DNA of 57,879 nt from CF-13 sp035279665. GTDB taxonomy: Bacteria > Chloroflexota > Dormibacteria > CF-121. Position 1 is the stretch's first letter, and the number at the start of each line of letters is the position of its first letter. The position numbers and the translations under genes are program-made. This document shows, piece after piece, positions 34,319-42,575 of the stretch. A model generated the notes under the pieces. That model was not told the origin of the DNA and did not search any database. It saw only the letters and a program-made list of their open reading frames with translations. The stretch covers positions 1 through 57,879 of the forward strand of contig DATEHI010000093.1 of NCBI GenBank assembly GCA_035279665.1. The letters run 5' to 3'.

Positions 34319-35031
34319 ATAGAGGGGGCCGCCGCCCCCGATCGGTGCAGGACCACGAGGCGAATGAGTCCGGTGGTCACGACGGTAGCGGCGGGCAGCG
34401 GGAGGAGCAGGCCCAGCCAGACATGGTCGGCGATCTGGCGGCCAACCGCGTCGCCCATGGTGACGCCCAGCGTGAGCAGCCCGCCCGCCCAGATCGAGGC
34501 GGAAATCGCCGTGCTGAGCCAAAAGGTCCGATAACTCACCCCGCCAATCGTGCCGCACGCCACCGCCATGCCCCAGCGCAATCCCGGAATGTAGCGCGAG
34601 ACGCCAATCGCGAGTGGGCCCCAGCGAGCAAACCAGCGCTGCGCGCGCGCGACTGCGGCGGGTGTCAGATGCAATGCCATTCCGATACGCCCGCAGACCA
34701 GTCGGGGGCCGAATCGGCGTGATGCGGCGAACAGGTTTGTCGATCCAAGCACGATCAACGCGGTGAGCCCGAGCCAGGCCCCGAACAACGCCGGCGGATT
34801 CCGATTGATGCGCTGCCCGAGATACCCGATGGAGACCTCGGATGGCATGGGCAACGGGACACCCGACTCCTCCAGGTAGATGCCGGCAATGGCGAGCTCG
34901 ACCCCGACCTTCTGCTGAATGCCGCCTTCGAGGGCCGTGACGTTGGTGGCGAAACCGGGTTGGGCCACTGAGCCCGCGACGCCGGCCGCCAGCGCGCCCA
35001 GGGTGAGGCCTACGGTGATCCGGGCGATCAC
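34315..35031 (-). CDS. DedA/VTT-domain membrane protein
   Basis: A 238-residue DedA-family (SNARE-associated/VTT) protein, several members of which act as undecaprenyl-phosphate or lipid flippases. Family marks are the re-entrant ESGVPLPMPSEV region near residue 55 and SRYIPGLRWGMAVACGTIGGV near 145-165, both containing the conserved Arg and Pro residues. About five hydrophobic segments are present. The GTG start at 35031 has no clear SD. It overlaps the convergent bactofilin-like gene by 4 nt. A GC-rich 6-bp hairpin (34324-34339) lies in the last codons and could end transcription from both sides. Confidence 0.82.
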   Translation of the reverse strand: MIARITVGLTLGALAAGVAGSVAQPGFATNVTALEGGIQQKVGVELAIAGIYLEESGVPLPMPSEVSIGYLGQRINRNPPALFGAWLGLTALIVLGSTNLFAASRRFGPRLVCGRIGMALHLTPAAVARAQRWFARWGPLAIGVSRYIPGLRWGMAVACGTIGGVSYRTFWLSTAISASIWAGGLLTLGVTMGDAVGRQIADHVWLGLLLPLPAATVVTTGLIRLVVLHRSGAAAPSI

Positions 35032-35178
35032 GCTGCCACGGGAGGACGTTCCTCTGCGAGGACGATGATGGAAGACGTTCGTGACATGGATACCGTACCG
35101 CCGAAAGGCGATCGCCGTGGGCCAATCAGGCTTGGATGAAATGTGAGTGGCCTGATAGCGCCCTACAATGTTGCTCGC

Positions 35179-35265
35179 GCCGGGATGACGAAATAGGTAG
35201 ACGTTGGCGACTTAAAATCGCCTGCCCGTAAGGGCGTCAGGGTTCGAGTCCCTGTCCCGGCACCA
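35179..35265 (+). tRNA. tRNA-Leu (anticodon TAA)
   Basis: An 87-nt class II tRNA. Acceptor stem GCCGGGA/TCCCGGC; anticodon stem GGCGA/TCGCC with loop CTTAAAA, giving anticodon TAA that reads UUA; a long variable arm; T arm CAGGG-TTCGAGT-CCCTG; discriminator A and encoded CCA. A -10 box TACAAT lies at 35164-35169. Confidence 0.95.
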
Positions 35266-35282
35266 GTTCGGCAGCAAGTAGT

Positions 35283-36392
35283 ATGGCCGACATGCTCGAG
35301 ACGCTCGAAGTCATCATCGGGATCGTCGCCGTCTTCTACATCCTCAACGACGTCTTTCAGAGTGTAGTCGTGCCGCGACCGACGCCAGCGCGCTATCGCC
35401 TGACGCGTTGGGTCGTCCGCCCCGGATGGCTGAGCTGGCGGTCGATGGGATTGCGCGCTCGCTCGACCGGGCAAAGGGAGCGGGTCCTCGGAGTCTTTGC
35501 CCCGCTTGTTGTAGTGGTCTTGCTGGTCCTCTGGTTGACCGGCCTCGGTCTGGGCTTCGGCATGATCTTCTATGGCCTGCGGGCCCAACTCCATCCTGTG
35601 GTGCAGGATTTCCCGACAGCGCTGTATTTTGCCGGCACCTCGGTGCTGACCATCGGCTTCGGCGACATCGTGGCGACGTCCGGACTTGCTCGGCTGCTGG
35701 CCTTGACGGCGGGCGGAACGGGCCTCGGCACGATCGCCCTGGCCATCAGCTTCCTGTTTTCGCTGTACGGATCGTTCCAGCGCCGCGAAATCCTGATTGT
35801 CATGCTCGACGCGAGGGCCGGAGCGCCGCCATCCGGCGTCAACCTGCTGGAAACGATGGCCAAGCTCGGCATGGTCGATGATCTGCCGCGCCTCTTTGGC
35901 GAATGGGAGAAGTGGGGCGCCGAAGTCCTCGACAGCCATCTGGCGTATCCCGTACTCGCCTATTTCCGGTCCTCCCACGACAACGAATCATGGGTCAGCG
36001 CACTGGGCGCGGTCCTGGATGCGACGACCCTGGTGTTGACAACCGTCGTCGATGGTCCTCGCGGCCCGGCGAAGATGATGTTCGCGATGGGGACGCACCT
36101 GGTGGAAGACCTGGCCCGCTTTTTCCGAATCGAAAGCGATCACGATCCGGGGGTTGAGCGTTATGAGTTCGACCAGGCGAGGGAGCGATTGGCGGCGGCG
36201 GGCTGGTCGCTCCTCGGGCCGGAAGAATCCTGGGCCGCGTTCTCACGCCTGCGCGCGCAGTATGCCGTTGCCCTGAACAACATGGCGAAATGGTGGGCAG
36301 CGCCACCAACGCAGTGGATCGGTGACCGGTCCTACGTGCGCTTCCCTGCGCTCAGACACGAGGAAGTGCCGCTCCGCGTCGCGTCCCGCTAA
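35283..36392 (+). CDS. Ion channel (K+ channel-like) membrane protein
   Basis: A 369-residue protein with an Ion_trans_2-type pore: transmembrane helix near 70-95 (FAPLVVVVLLVLWLTGLGLGFGMI), pore helix and selectivity filter TIGFGD at 123-128, then a second helix near 135-160. An additional hydrophobic N terminus (VIIGIVAVFYILNDVFQSVVV) and a 200-residue cytoplasmic C-terminal region follow. The filter is close to the K+ consensus TVGYGD, so K+ or nonspecific cation conduction is likely. The start could be the ATG at 35283 or that at 35292; the latter has TAGTAT ending 7 nt upstream and no SD. It lies 17 nt after tRNA-Leu. Confidence 0.82.
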   Translation: MADMLETLEVIIGIVAVFYILNDVFQSVVVPRPTPARYRLTRWVVRPGWLSWRSMGLRARSTGQRERVLGVFAPLVVVVLLVLWLTGLGLGFGMIFYGLRAQLHPVVQDFPTALYFAGTSVLTIGFGDIVATSGLARLLALTAGGTGLGTIALAISFLFSLYGSFQRREILIVMLDARAGAPPSGVNLLETMAKLGMVDDLPRLFGEWEKWGAEVLDSHLAYPVLAYFRSSHDNESWVSALGAVLDATTLVLTTVVDGPRGPAKMMFAMGTHLVEDLARFFRIESDHDPGVERYEFDQARERLAAAGWSLLGPEESWAAFSRLRAQYAVALNNMAKWWAAPPTQWIGDRSYVRFPALRHEEVPLRVASR

Positions 36393-36412
36393 GGGACGAC
36401 CACGGCGCCAGG

Positions 36413-37210
36413 TCAGGCCGCGAACGCTTGCGGGGCCTTTCCACGCAACCGGAGGTAGAACGCGGTTGCGAGGGTATAGGGCAGTAGGAGCCGGACTTCG
36501 AAATTCGGTGGACGCCGAGCGATCCCCGCGAAGAGCTCCGGCAGCTGGCGCCGCTCCATCGCTTCCGTGATGTGCTGGATCGAAAAGGCATCCGACGCCC
36601 GGATTCGCGCGGTCGCTCCGTCCCAGACTGTGGCGCCGTCGTCCAGTTGCCGCCACTCGGCGAGAAGGACACCCTGCACGGCGCTCAGCGCGAGCGCCTG
36701 GGTCAGGCGCGGCTGGCCCTCGGGACGGACCTCGACGCCCCGCGACCGCGCCAGGGCCAGGCTCTTTTGCACCGCCGCCTCGACGACGGGCCATGTTTCC
36801 GCGTCGGCGGCGGCGTGCGTGAGCAGGTCTGGCGCCTCGATGATCCGCCGTGTGCGACCAAGCGCAAAACCGTCGAGCTGGCTGCGCAGCGTAGCGCTCA
36901 GCCCGAGGTGTGCGAGCGGGGGAGTCCGGGCGGCGAAGAGTTCGACCACCGGCTCCGCGAAGCCGATCACGGGGTCGTCAGCAGGGGGCGGCAGCTCCTT
37001 GTGGTGATTTTTGGGACGCCATACCGGGCCCTTGCGGCCCTTCTTGCGGATCCCGAACGCGCCTCTCTGGTGACGGCCGACGAGGACGGCCGCGGTCACC
37101 CCGAGGGCCAGGACCAGGATCGTGACCAGCACGCCATATCGCACGAGCGCGATCAAGGTGAGCACCAGTGTGGCCGCGAGGACGATGGGGCGCCGAGGCA
37201 GGCGGGACAT
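36413..37210 (-). CDS. Uncharacterised membrane-anchored protein
   Basis: A 265-residue protein. The N terminus has two adjacent hydrophobic segments (IVLAATLVLTLIALV and GVLVTILVLALGVTAAVLVG), then a basic linker (RHQRGAFGIRKKGRKGPVWRPKNHHK). A soluble, mostly helical domain follows (ELFAARTPPLAHLGLSATLRSQL, VVEAAVQKSLALARSRG, ITEAMERRQLPELFAGIARR). I do not recognise a family. It is convergent with the channel gene and sits 48 nt downstream of the thiolase gene on the same strand. Confidence 0.6.
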   Translation of the reverse strand: MSRLPRRPIVLAATLVLTLIALVRYGVLVTILVLALGVTAAVLVGRHQRGAFGIRKKGRKGPVWRPKNHHKELPPPADDPVIGFAEPVVELFAARTPPLAHLGLSATLRSQLDGFALGRTRRIIEAPDLLTHAAADAETWPVVEAAVQKSLALARSRGVEVRPEGQPRLTQALALSAVQGVLLAEWRQLDDGATVWDGATARIRASDAFSIQHITEAMERRQLPELFAGIARRPPNFEVRLLLPYTLATAFYLRLRGKAPQAFAA

Positions 37211-37258
37211 GCCTCTGAATACAACGTGCCGCGGGCCGAACTCGTGCAGCCGGGGGGT

Positions 37259-38452
37259 CTAGTTCAGGTTCTTGAAGAGGGTGGCGATGCCCTGGCCGCC
37301 GCCGATGCACATCGTCACAATGCCCCATTCGGCCTGCCGGCGCTTGAGCTCGTAGGCCAGCTTGACCGTCAGGATCGCGCCAGTGGCGCCGACCGGGTGG
37401 CCGAGGGCGATGGCGCCGCCGTTCGGGTTGACCTTGTCGGGGTCGATTTCCAGCTCGCGGATGACCGCCACGGCCTGCGCGGCGAAGGCCTCGTTCAGCT
37501 CCATCAGATCGATGTCGTTGACCGTCATTCCGACCTTCTTCAGGAGATTTTGCACGGCAAAGATCGGGGCCACCCCCATGATCTCCGGGGCGATGCCGGC
37601 AACGGCATCGGCGACCCACTCCAGTTGGGGTGTGACCCCCAGCTCGTCGGCCTTCGCCCGGGTCATCACCACGACGGCCGCGCCGGCGTCGTTGATACCC
37701 GATGAGTTGCCGGCGGTCACGCTGCCGCCCTCACGAAAGGCCGGCTTGAGGCGGCCGAGTGACTCCACTGTCGTGCCGGGGCGAGGATGCTCATCGAGCT
37801 GCGCGATCACGGGGTCACCCTTTTTCTGCGGGATCGCGACCGGCACGATCTGGTCGTGGAACCGGCCTTCGGCAATCGCGGCGGCCGCCCGCCGCTGGCT
37901 TTCGGCGGCAAAGGCGTCCTGCGCCTGGCGCGAGACACTGTACCGCTCGGCGACTTTCTCAGCCGTGGCGCCCATCTGGTAGCGCCCAAACGGATCCGTC
38001 ACCAGGGACAGCGTACCGTCGATCAAGGCTGCCTCACCAAGGCGCCACCCGACCTGCGAGCGCGGCAACAGGTACGGCTGGATCGACATGTTCTCGTTGC
38101 CTCCGGCGACGACGACCTGCGCCTCACCCGTGCGCAGTTCCTGGACGGCGCTGTTGATCGCCTGCAGCCCGGATCCGCACAGCCGGTTGACGTTGAACGC
38201 CGTGGTCTTCTCCGGCAACCCGGCCTTCAGCGTCGCGAGCCGGGCGTTGAACGCGTCTTCGCCGACCTGGCCGACACAGCCCAGGATGACTTCGTCGACA
38301 ACGTCGGGGGAGATACCTGCGCGCTCAACGGCGGCGCGGATCGCGTTGGCCCCGAGATCCGACGTCGGCGTGTCCTTGAAGGCACCGGCAAACTTGCCGA
38401 TGGCGGTACGGACGCCCCCCGCAACGACGATCCCCTCTCCGTTACGCGTCAC
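37259..38452 (-). CDS. Acetyl-CoA acetyltransferase (thiolase II)
   Basis: A 397-residue thiolase. Active-site residues are all present: Cys92 in NRLCGSGLQAI (acyl acceptor), His352 in GHPVGATGA and Cys382 in CIGGGQG. These with the length fit a biosynthetic/degradative acetoacetyl-CoA thiolase (AtoB/PhaA/ThlA type). It condenses two acetyl-CoA or splits acetoacetyl-CoA in fatty acid, butanoate or polyhydroxyalkanoate metabolism; no partner gene is adjacent to choose among these. The start is GTG at 38452 without SD, but TAGAAT ends 6 nt upstream, so the mRNA is probably leaderless. Confidence 0.93.
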   Translation of the reverse strand: MTRNGEGIVVAGGVRTAIGKFAGAFKDTPTSDLGANAIRAAVERAGISPDVVDEVILGCVGQVGEDAFNARLATLKAGLPEKTTAFNVNRLCGSGLQAINSAVQELRTGEAQVVVAGGNENMSIQPYLLPRSQVGWRLGEAALIDGTLSLVTDPFGRYQMGATAEKVAERYSVSRQAQDAFAAESQRRAAAAIAEGRFHDQIVPVAIPQKKGDPVIAQLDEHPRPGTTVESLGRLKPAFREGGSVTAGNSSGINDAGAAVVVMTRAKADELGVTPQLEWVADAVAGIAPEIMGVAPIFAVQNLLKKVGMTVNDIDLMELNEAFAAQAVAVIRELEIDPDKVNPNGGAIALGHPVGATGAILTVKLAYELKRRQAEWGIVTMCIGGGQGIATLFKNLN

Positions 38453-38461
38453 AAGATGATT

Positions 38462-38734
38462 CTAGTTTGCGGCCGGACCGGTGGCGCTCCCGCTACCCAT
38501 GCGCGTGATTCGCTGGGCCTGCTGCTGGGCCTTCGAAATACCGCGCTCGACCTGGGGGCGTGCCGAATCCACGACACCCTGGGCCTGGTCCAGCACCGGC
38601 TGCACCTGGCCACGTACCTGGTCGAGGCGGTCCGAAAGCTCCTCGCGCATCTGCCGTCCGGGCTTGGGCGCGTATAGCAACGCTACGGCCCCACCGATGA
38701 TCGCTCCATGCACTACGCCTCGCAAATACCCCAT
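38462..38734 (-). CDS. YtxH domain protein
   Basis: A 90-residue protein with the YtxH start: a short hydrophobic segment (GAIIGGAVALLYAPKPGRQMREELSDRLDQ). An Ala/Gln-rich amphipathic helix follows. YtxH proteins are small, general-stress-associated membrane proteins of unknown mechanism. The SD GGAGGAAACG directly precedes the ATG. It ends 9 nt before the thiolase start, and its TAG stop forms part of the thiolase -10 box. Confidence 0.78.
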   Translation of the reverse strand: MGYLRGVVHGAIIGGAVALLYAPKPGRQMREELSDRLDQVRGQVQPVLDQAQGVVDSARPQVERGISKAQQQAQRITRMGSGSATGPAAN

Positions 38735-38847
38735 CGTTTCCTCCTTGGTGACCGGCCATGCGCTCGTGGCTGACCCGGATGCCTATCTTACCATTCGCGG
38801 CGGTTTTCTTTATAGCGCCGATATCAATATCCGGGTCGGCGCCAAGA

Positions 38848-39117
38848 TCAGGCGCTCGACGGCTCGAGGCGGATCGCGGCCGGCGCCGGCGCGGGCCGAG
38901 TGCCGCGGGCGACGAGCATGATGGCACGCACCGCCAGATCGATCACGGCGCGAAGCAGGACCGCGGCGACGCAGCAGAAGCTGTACAGAAACACCTCGGG
39001 GATGCGCTCCAGCAGGAAGGGCACCCCGGCGGCCAGCCCGCCGATCAGCACGGCCGCCGTGCACAGGGAGGCACCCAATTCGATGCCCCGCGCCTTGAAC
39101 CAGTCGGTGACAGTCAT
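38848..39117 (-). CDS. Small two-helix membrane protein, unknown function
   Basis: An 89-residue protein: MTVTDWFKARGIELG, helix LCTAAVLIGGLAAGVPFLL, helix VFLYSFCCVAAVLLRAVIDLAVRAIMLV, then an Ala/Pro tail. No family is recognised. The ATG at 39117 is preferred to a GTG at 39165 because the latter lies inside the promoter. With the promoter as predicted, the 5' leader would be only a few nucleotides long. Confidence 0.55.
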   Translation of the reverse strand: MTVTDWFKARGIELGASLCTAAVLIGGLAAGVPFLLERIPEVFLYSFCCVAAVLLRAVIDLAVRAIMLVARGTRPAPAPAAIRLEPSSA

Positions 39118-39130
39118 CACTGTAACAAAT

Positions 39131-39159
39131 GGTATAGACAAAATATCAAGAAAAGTCAA
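39131..39159 (-). promoter_or_regulatory. Predicted minus-strand promoter of the two-helix membrane protein
   Basis: On the minus strand TTGACT (39159-39154), a 17-nt spacer and TATACC (39136-39131). The start codon is 13 nt after the -10 box, which fits a very short leader without SD. Confidence 0.55.
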
Positions 39160-39200
39160 CTCCACTTGATCAAGGAGGCGCGGCTAATCTTGACATCGCC

Positions 39201-39623
39201 ATGATCGATGCCGGCTTGCGACGGCGCATCTCCCGGGCACGGGTCGGGCATCTGGCGACATCGGGTGGCAGCACCCCCTCGGTGGTGCCCGTCTGTTTCG
39301 TCCTGATAGGGGAGACGGTCTACCAGGCGATCGACGGCAAGCAGAAGTCAGTCAATCCCGGCCATTTGCGCCGCGTCAGAAATGTACGGGCGAATCCGAA
39401 GGCGTCGCTGCTGATCGATCACTATGTCGAGGATTGGCGGCGACTCTGGTACGTACTACTTCGCGGCAAGGCGCGCGTCCTCGACCACGGCGCCGAGCAT
39501 CAGCGGGCCATCACGGCGTTGAGAAAAAAATACCCTCAGTACCGAACGAGCGTGCCGCTTGCGCCGGACGCGCTGGTCATTGCGATAGATGTACGGCAGC
39601 TACGGCATTGGCGATCCAGCTAA
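39201..39623 (+). CDS. PPOX-class (F420 or flavin dependent) oxidoreductase
   Basis: A 140-residue split-barrel protein of the pyridoxamine 5'-phosphate oxidase-like superfamily. Visible marks are RRRISRARVGHLATSGGSTPSVVPVCFVLIG at the start, KQKSVNPGHLRRVRNVRANPKASLLIDHY and WRRLWYVLLRGKARVL. The pattern is closest to the F420-dependent subgroup typified by Rv0121-like proteins. No SD is seen at the ATG at 39201; a TAATCT box ends 10 nt upstream. Its last 47 nt overlap the 3' end of the convergent C39 peptidase gene. Substrate unknown. Confidence 0.82.
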   Translation: MIDAGLRRRISRARVGHLATSGGSTPSVVPVCFVLIGETVYQAIDGKQKSVNPGHLRRVRNVRANPKASLLIDHYVEDWRRLWYVLLRGKARVLDHGAEHQRAITALRKKYPQYRTSVPLAPDALVIAIDVRQLRHWRSS

Positions 39624-40242
39624 CGCGGCCCCGGTCGCGCGCGCCGCCCGGGTCGGCCGGCATGTACGTCCGAATCGAGACAATACCGGCGGCGGGATCG
39701 CCATAGCGGTCACTGAAGCGCACCGTGTCGGCAAACCAGGGATCGTTGATCAGCAACCCGCCTTCGGTCGCGTAGCCCGTCAACAAAACAAAGTGCTGGT
39801 TGCCGCCGAGGCGGACCTCGGCCACCACCGGTCGCCCGGCATCGAGCTCATTCTGGATGGCGTTCAGATCGGGACCAAGCCATGCGGAGAATGCGACCTG
39901 ACCGGCCGAGTAGGTGGTGACGGCGTCCCAGATCAGCTGGTCATCGTAGGCGTAACCGCCGTTCGCCGTCAGCCAGGCATTGAGGGCACCGGGGTCGGTG
40001 TTGATGCCGTAATACCGGAGCATCATCGCCACCGCGGTGATCGCACAGCCGTCCGAGCCGATGGTCGCGGGTGAGGTGCCAAGGTTCATGCTCGCCCAGC
40101 CGGACTCCTGCTGGCCCATGACCGGGATGCTCATCACGTTGTCGGCCGATACGCCGAGCTGGTTGCCGAAGACGGTCGCGACCGCGATTCCTGCCGCGAA
40201 CACCAGCGTACGCAAGCCGAACGTCGGGCTAGGGAACCTCAC
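39577..40242 (-). CDS. Secreted C39-like cysteine peptidase
   Basis: A 221-residue exported protein. The signal peptide is residues 1-33 (RTLVFAAGIAVATVFGNQLGVSA). The domain is Peptidase_C39_2-like, with nucleophile Cys66 in GSDGCAITAVAMMLRYYG, His150 in NQHFVLLTGY and Asp167 in INDPWF. Members of this group are papain-fold hydrolases, often acting on the cell surface. The GTG at 40242 is chosen because the signal peptide begins there; the open frame extends to 40443 but that stretch is not convincingly coding. The 3' end overlaps the PPOX gene by 47 nt. Confidence 0.8.
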   Translation of the reverse strand: MRFPSPTFGLRTLVFAAGIAVATVFGNQLGVSADNVMSIPVMGQQESGWASMNLGTSPATIGSDGCAITAVAMMLRYYGINTDPGALNAWLTANGGYAYDDQLIWDAVTTYSAGQVAFSAWLGPDLNAIQNELDAGRPVVAEVRLGGNQHFVLLTGYATEGGLLINDPWFADTVRFSDRYGDPAAGIVSIRTYMPADPGGARDRGRVSWIANAVAAVHLSQ

Positions 40243-40378
40243 GAAATCGGAACCTCGTCTGCGCAACCGGACAAAACGCCGCCCATCTTGCGGGGCGTCC
40301 CGCGCGTAAACAAACGACGACGGTGATCCAAGGTGGCCGGGCGGGCAGGCCCTATATCCATCAGTTCCCCTGGGGCGG

Positions 40379-40408
40379 AAAAAGCCGGAGGCAGCGACCG
40401 CCGCCTCC
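40379..40408 (-). terminator. Intrinsic terminator or attenuator upstream of the C39 gene
   Basis: On the minus strand a 9-bp stem with one G-T pair (40408-40400 with 40395-40387, loop GGTC), then GGC and TTTTT (40383-40379). It is the only hairpin plus T-tract I found in the window. It ends transcription from the 40.5-40.7 kb region or lies in the C39 leader. The rest of the 513-nt stretch 40243-40755 holds only the weak minus-strand ORF below, an 8-bp inverted repeat AGCGCTCG/CGAGCGCT (40496-40530) and the murI leader. Confidence 0.5.
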
Positions 40409-40528
40409 CACCGATGTAACGGGTTCTGGACGCCGGGTGCCAATCGCTATTGCTCGTCAGTAAAGGACCAAACAAGATCGGAGCGCGAAGGGCCCAGCGC
40501 TCGTGGGGGGTTTTCCGGCGAGCGAGCG

Positions 40529-40726
40529 CTACGCGGCCTGCTTCTTGGGGGCAGCCAGGCGGGCTTTGGCGCGCTGGATCCGTTTCTCTTTGGCGGCACG
40601 ACCGCGCCGGACGTGAGGCTTCATCGCCGGTACAACCGAAGGGGAGGCGCTCACTTGCAGTGATTTCGGCGCCGGGATCAATTCGCGGCCCGATTGCCAT
40701 TCGTAGCTGGTTGCGGTGCAATTCAA
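40529..40726 (-). CDS. Possible small basic protein
   Basis: A 65-codon ORF from a TTG at 40726. The second half is strongly basic and helical (MKPHVRRGRAAKEKRIQRAKARLA). An ATG within it (codon 35) could start a 31-residue peptide. No SD is seen for either start. Lys/Arg/Ala composition recalls small nucleic-acid-binding proteins, but no family is recognised. It is divergent from murI and followed downstream by the intrinsic terminator at 40379-40408, which gives it some support as a transcribed unit. Confidence 0.3.
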   Translation of the reverse strand: MNCTATSYEWQSGRELIPAPKSLQVSASPSVVPAMKPHVRRGRAAKEKRIQRAKARLAAPKKQAA

Positions 40727-40755
40727 TTAGGGATTGTTAAGATGGGGTGGCGCAC

Positions 40756-41595
40756 ATGAGTGACCCGCGGCCCATCGGCGTCTTCGACTCAGGCGTCGGC
40801 GGCCTCACGGTGCTGCGCGAGCTGCAGCGGCAGCTCCCGAACGAATCCACGATTTATTTCGCGGATCTCGGCCATTTTCCTTACGGGCCCCGCTACCAGG
40901 CGCAAGTCCGGACCTTTGCCCTGAACATCATTCGTTTTCTAGAGAAGCTCGACGTCAAGCTGGTCGTGATCGCCTGCAACACCGCCACCGCCGCGGCGTT
41001 GAACACTGCCCGCGAGGTCTTCGACATCCCGATCATTGGGGTCATCACCCCGGGCGCCGAAGCCGCCGTTGCGGCGACAAAGAACAAGCGCGTGGGCGTG
41101 ATCTCGACAGAGGGCACGATGCAGAGCCAGGAGTACCTGCACGCGATCCGCGAGGCGAACCCCACGATCGGCGTTCTGCCCAAGGCCGCCCCGCAGCTCG
41201 TCGACCTGGTGGAAGCGGGCAAGTCGGATTCTCCCGAAACCGAGACCGTGCTGCGCGAGGCCCTGAGCGACATCCTCGACTACCACGCCGACACGCTGAT
41301 CCTCGGGTGCACGCACTATCCGATGCTGAAACCCCTGATCCGAAAAATCACGGGGGATGGGATGACCGTGGTCGATTCCGCGGAGACAACCGCGGCGCGG
41401 GTCAAGCGCGTGCTCGCCAAGAACGGGCTCGACTCGGCCCCGGGCGAGACCGCCCGGCACCAGATCTACGTCACCGGCTCGCCTGACCGGTTCGCCGCCG
41501 TGGCGCGGGTGCTATTCGGGCAGGACCTGCCGCCGATCACGACGGTCCGGCTCGAGCTCGTCGAGGAAATCAGCGGCCGGGAGGGGGCAGCGTGA
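40756..41595 (+). CDS. murI: Glutamate racemase
   Basis: A 279-residue cofactor-independent racemase making D-glutamate for peptidoglycan. The two catalytic cysteines are Cys74 in VIACNTATA and Cys185 in LGCTHYP. The start motif GVFDSGVGGLTVLREL and FPYG-x-R are family hallmarks. The ATG at 40756 follows GGGGTGG at suitable spacing; a GTG at 40747 is the alternative. The last 4 nt overlap the next gene (GTGA). Confidence 0.95.
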   Translation: MSDPRPIGVFDSGVGGLTVLRELQRQLPNESTIYFADLGHFPYGPRYQAQVRTFALNIIRFLEKLDVKLVVIACNTATAAALNTAREVFDIPIIGVITPGAEAAVAATKNKRVGVISTEGTMQSQEYLHAIREANPTIGVLPKAAPQLVDLVEAGKSDSPETETVLREALSDILDYHADTLILGCTHYPMLKPLIRKITGDGMTVVDSAETTAARVKRVLAKNGLDSAPGETARHQIYVTGSPDRFAAVARVLFGQDLPPITTVRLELVEEISGREGAA

Positions 41596-42575
41596 GTGCC
41601 ACCATGACCGGGACCGACTTCATCACACCGATCCGCACCGAGCTCGAGGATTTCGAGCGGCAGCTACACGACACGGTCCGCGCCGATCTCGGCCCGGTCG
41701 CCGACGCGATGGAGCAGATCCTCGAGGCGGGCGGCAAGCGCCTGCGGCCCTCGCTGGTCTTCCTGGCGGCCGCTCTCGGCCGTCCCAGGGGCCTGAACGA
41801 CGTGTTTCGGGCGGCGATGGCGATCGAGTTCATTCACAACGCCACGCTAATCCACGACGACTTGATCGACGGCGCCCCGACTCGCCGCGGGCTGCGGACC
41901 ATCCACGAATCGCTCGGTCCGAATCCGGCGATCATCATCGGCGATTACTACTTTGCCAAGGGCGCGAACCTGATGTCGCAGATCGGCAACCCCAGCATCG
42001 ACGCCTTGCTGTCGCAGACGGTGATGACGATCTGCTTTGGCGAGATGCTGCAGCTCACCAGCCAGCGCCGTTACGACCAATCGCTCGAGGAGTACTACGC
42101 TAAGATCGAACGGAAGACCGCGGTGCTGCTGGCCGCGTCGACCTACTGCGGCGCCGTGCTCGGCGGTCTCGACGAGGCACAGGTGGAGGCGATGCGGCGC
42201 TTCGGTCACCTGCTCGGGATGTCGTTCCAGATCGCCGACGACGTGCTCGACTACCTGGCGACTGAAGCGGAAGTCGGCAAGCCGGTAGGCAACGACCTGA
42301 AGCAGGGAACGGTGACACTCCCGCTGATGCTCGCCCGCCATGATCCCACCGTCGACGGAAAGCTCGACGCCATCCTGGAGAAGGCGACGCTGCAGGACGC
42401 CGACTACGCCGAGGTGGTACGGATCGTGCGGGGTTCGCGCGGCATCGAGGAGTCGTACGCCTATGCAAAGACCTTTGGCGACAAGGCCCGGGCCGAGTTG
42501 CGAGCCTTCCCGCCTTCGGCTTACCGCGACGCGTTCGAGTCGCTCACGCACTACGTGGTCCGGCGCCGCAGCTAG
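41592..42575 (+). CDS. Polyprenyl diphosphate synthase
   Basis: A 327-residue all-helical trans-prenyltransferase. The first Asp-rich motif is DDLID at 89-93 (HDDLIDGAPTRRG) and the second is ADDVLDYLATEAEVGKPVGNDLKQG near 215-238. Small residues rather than two aromatics before the first motif (IEFIHNATLIHDD) indicate a long-chain product, such as hepta- to decaprenyl diphosphate for quinone side chains. The GTG at 41592 overlaps the murI stop; an in-frame ATG at 41604 is possible. It is convergent with a methyltransferase gene, overlapping by 4 nt. Confidence 0.92.
   Translation: MSATMTGTDFITPIRTELEDFERQLHDTVRADLGPVADAMEQILEAGGKRLRPSLVFLAAALGRPRGLNDVFRAAMAIEFIHNATLIHDDLIDGAPTRRGLRTIHESLGPNPAIIIGDYYFAKGANLMSQIGNPSIDALLSQTVMTICFGEMLQLTSQRRYDQSLEEYYAKIERKTAVLLAASTYCGAVLGGLDEAQVEAMRRFGHLLGMSFQIADDVLDYLATEAEVGKPVGNDLKQGTVTLPLMLARHDPTVDGKLDAILEKATLQDADYAEVVRIVRGSRGIEESYAYAKTFGDKARAELRAFPPSAYRDAFESLTHYVVRRRS

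Noticed and set aside
39577..39623. Antisense overlap of the PPOX and C39 genes as a regulatory feature
   Set aside because: A 47-nt tail-to-tail overlap is common in compact genomes; a similar 48-nt one occurs at 50518-50565. Nothing else suggests regulation.
40260..40480. Possible riboswitch (c-di-AMP, Moco or c-di-GMP type) before the C39-like gene
   Set aside because: Isolated short matches (for example CGCCTCCC or CAGGGGAAC) were seen, but the other conserved blocks of each class are missing. Only a hairpin plus T-tract was kept.
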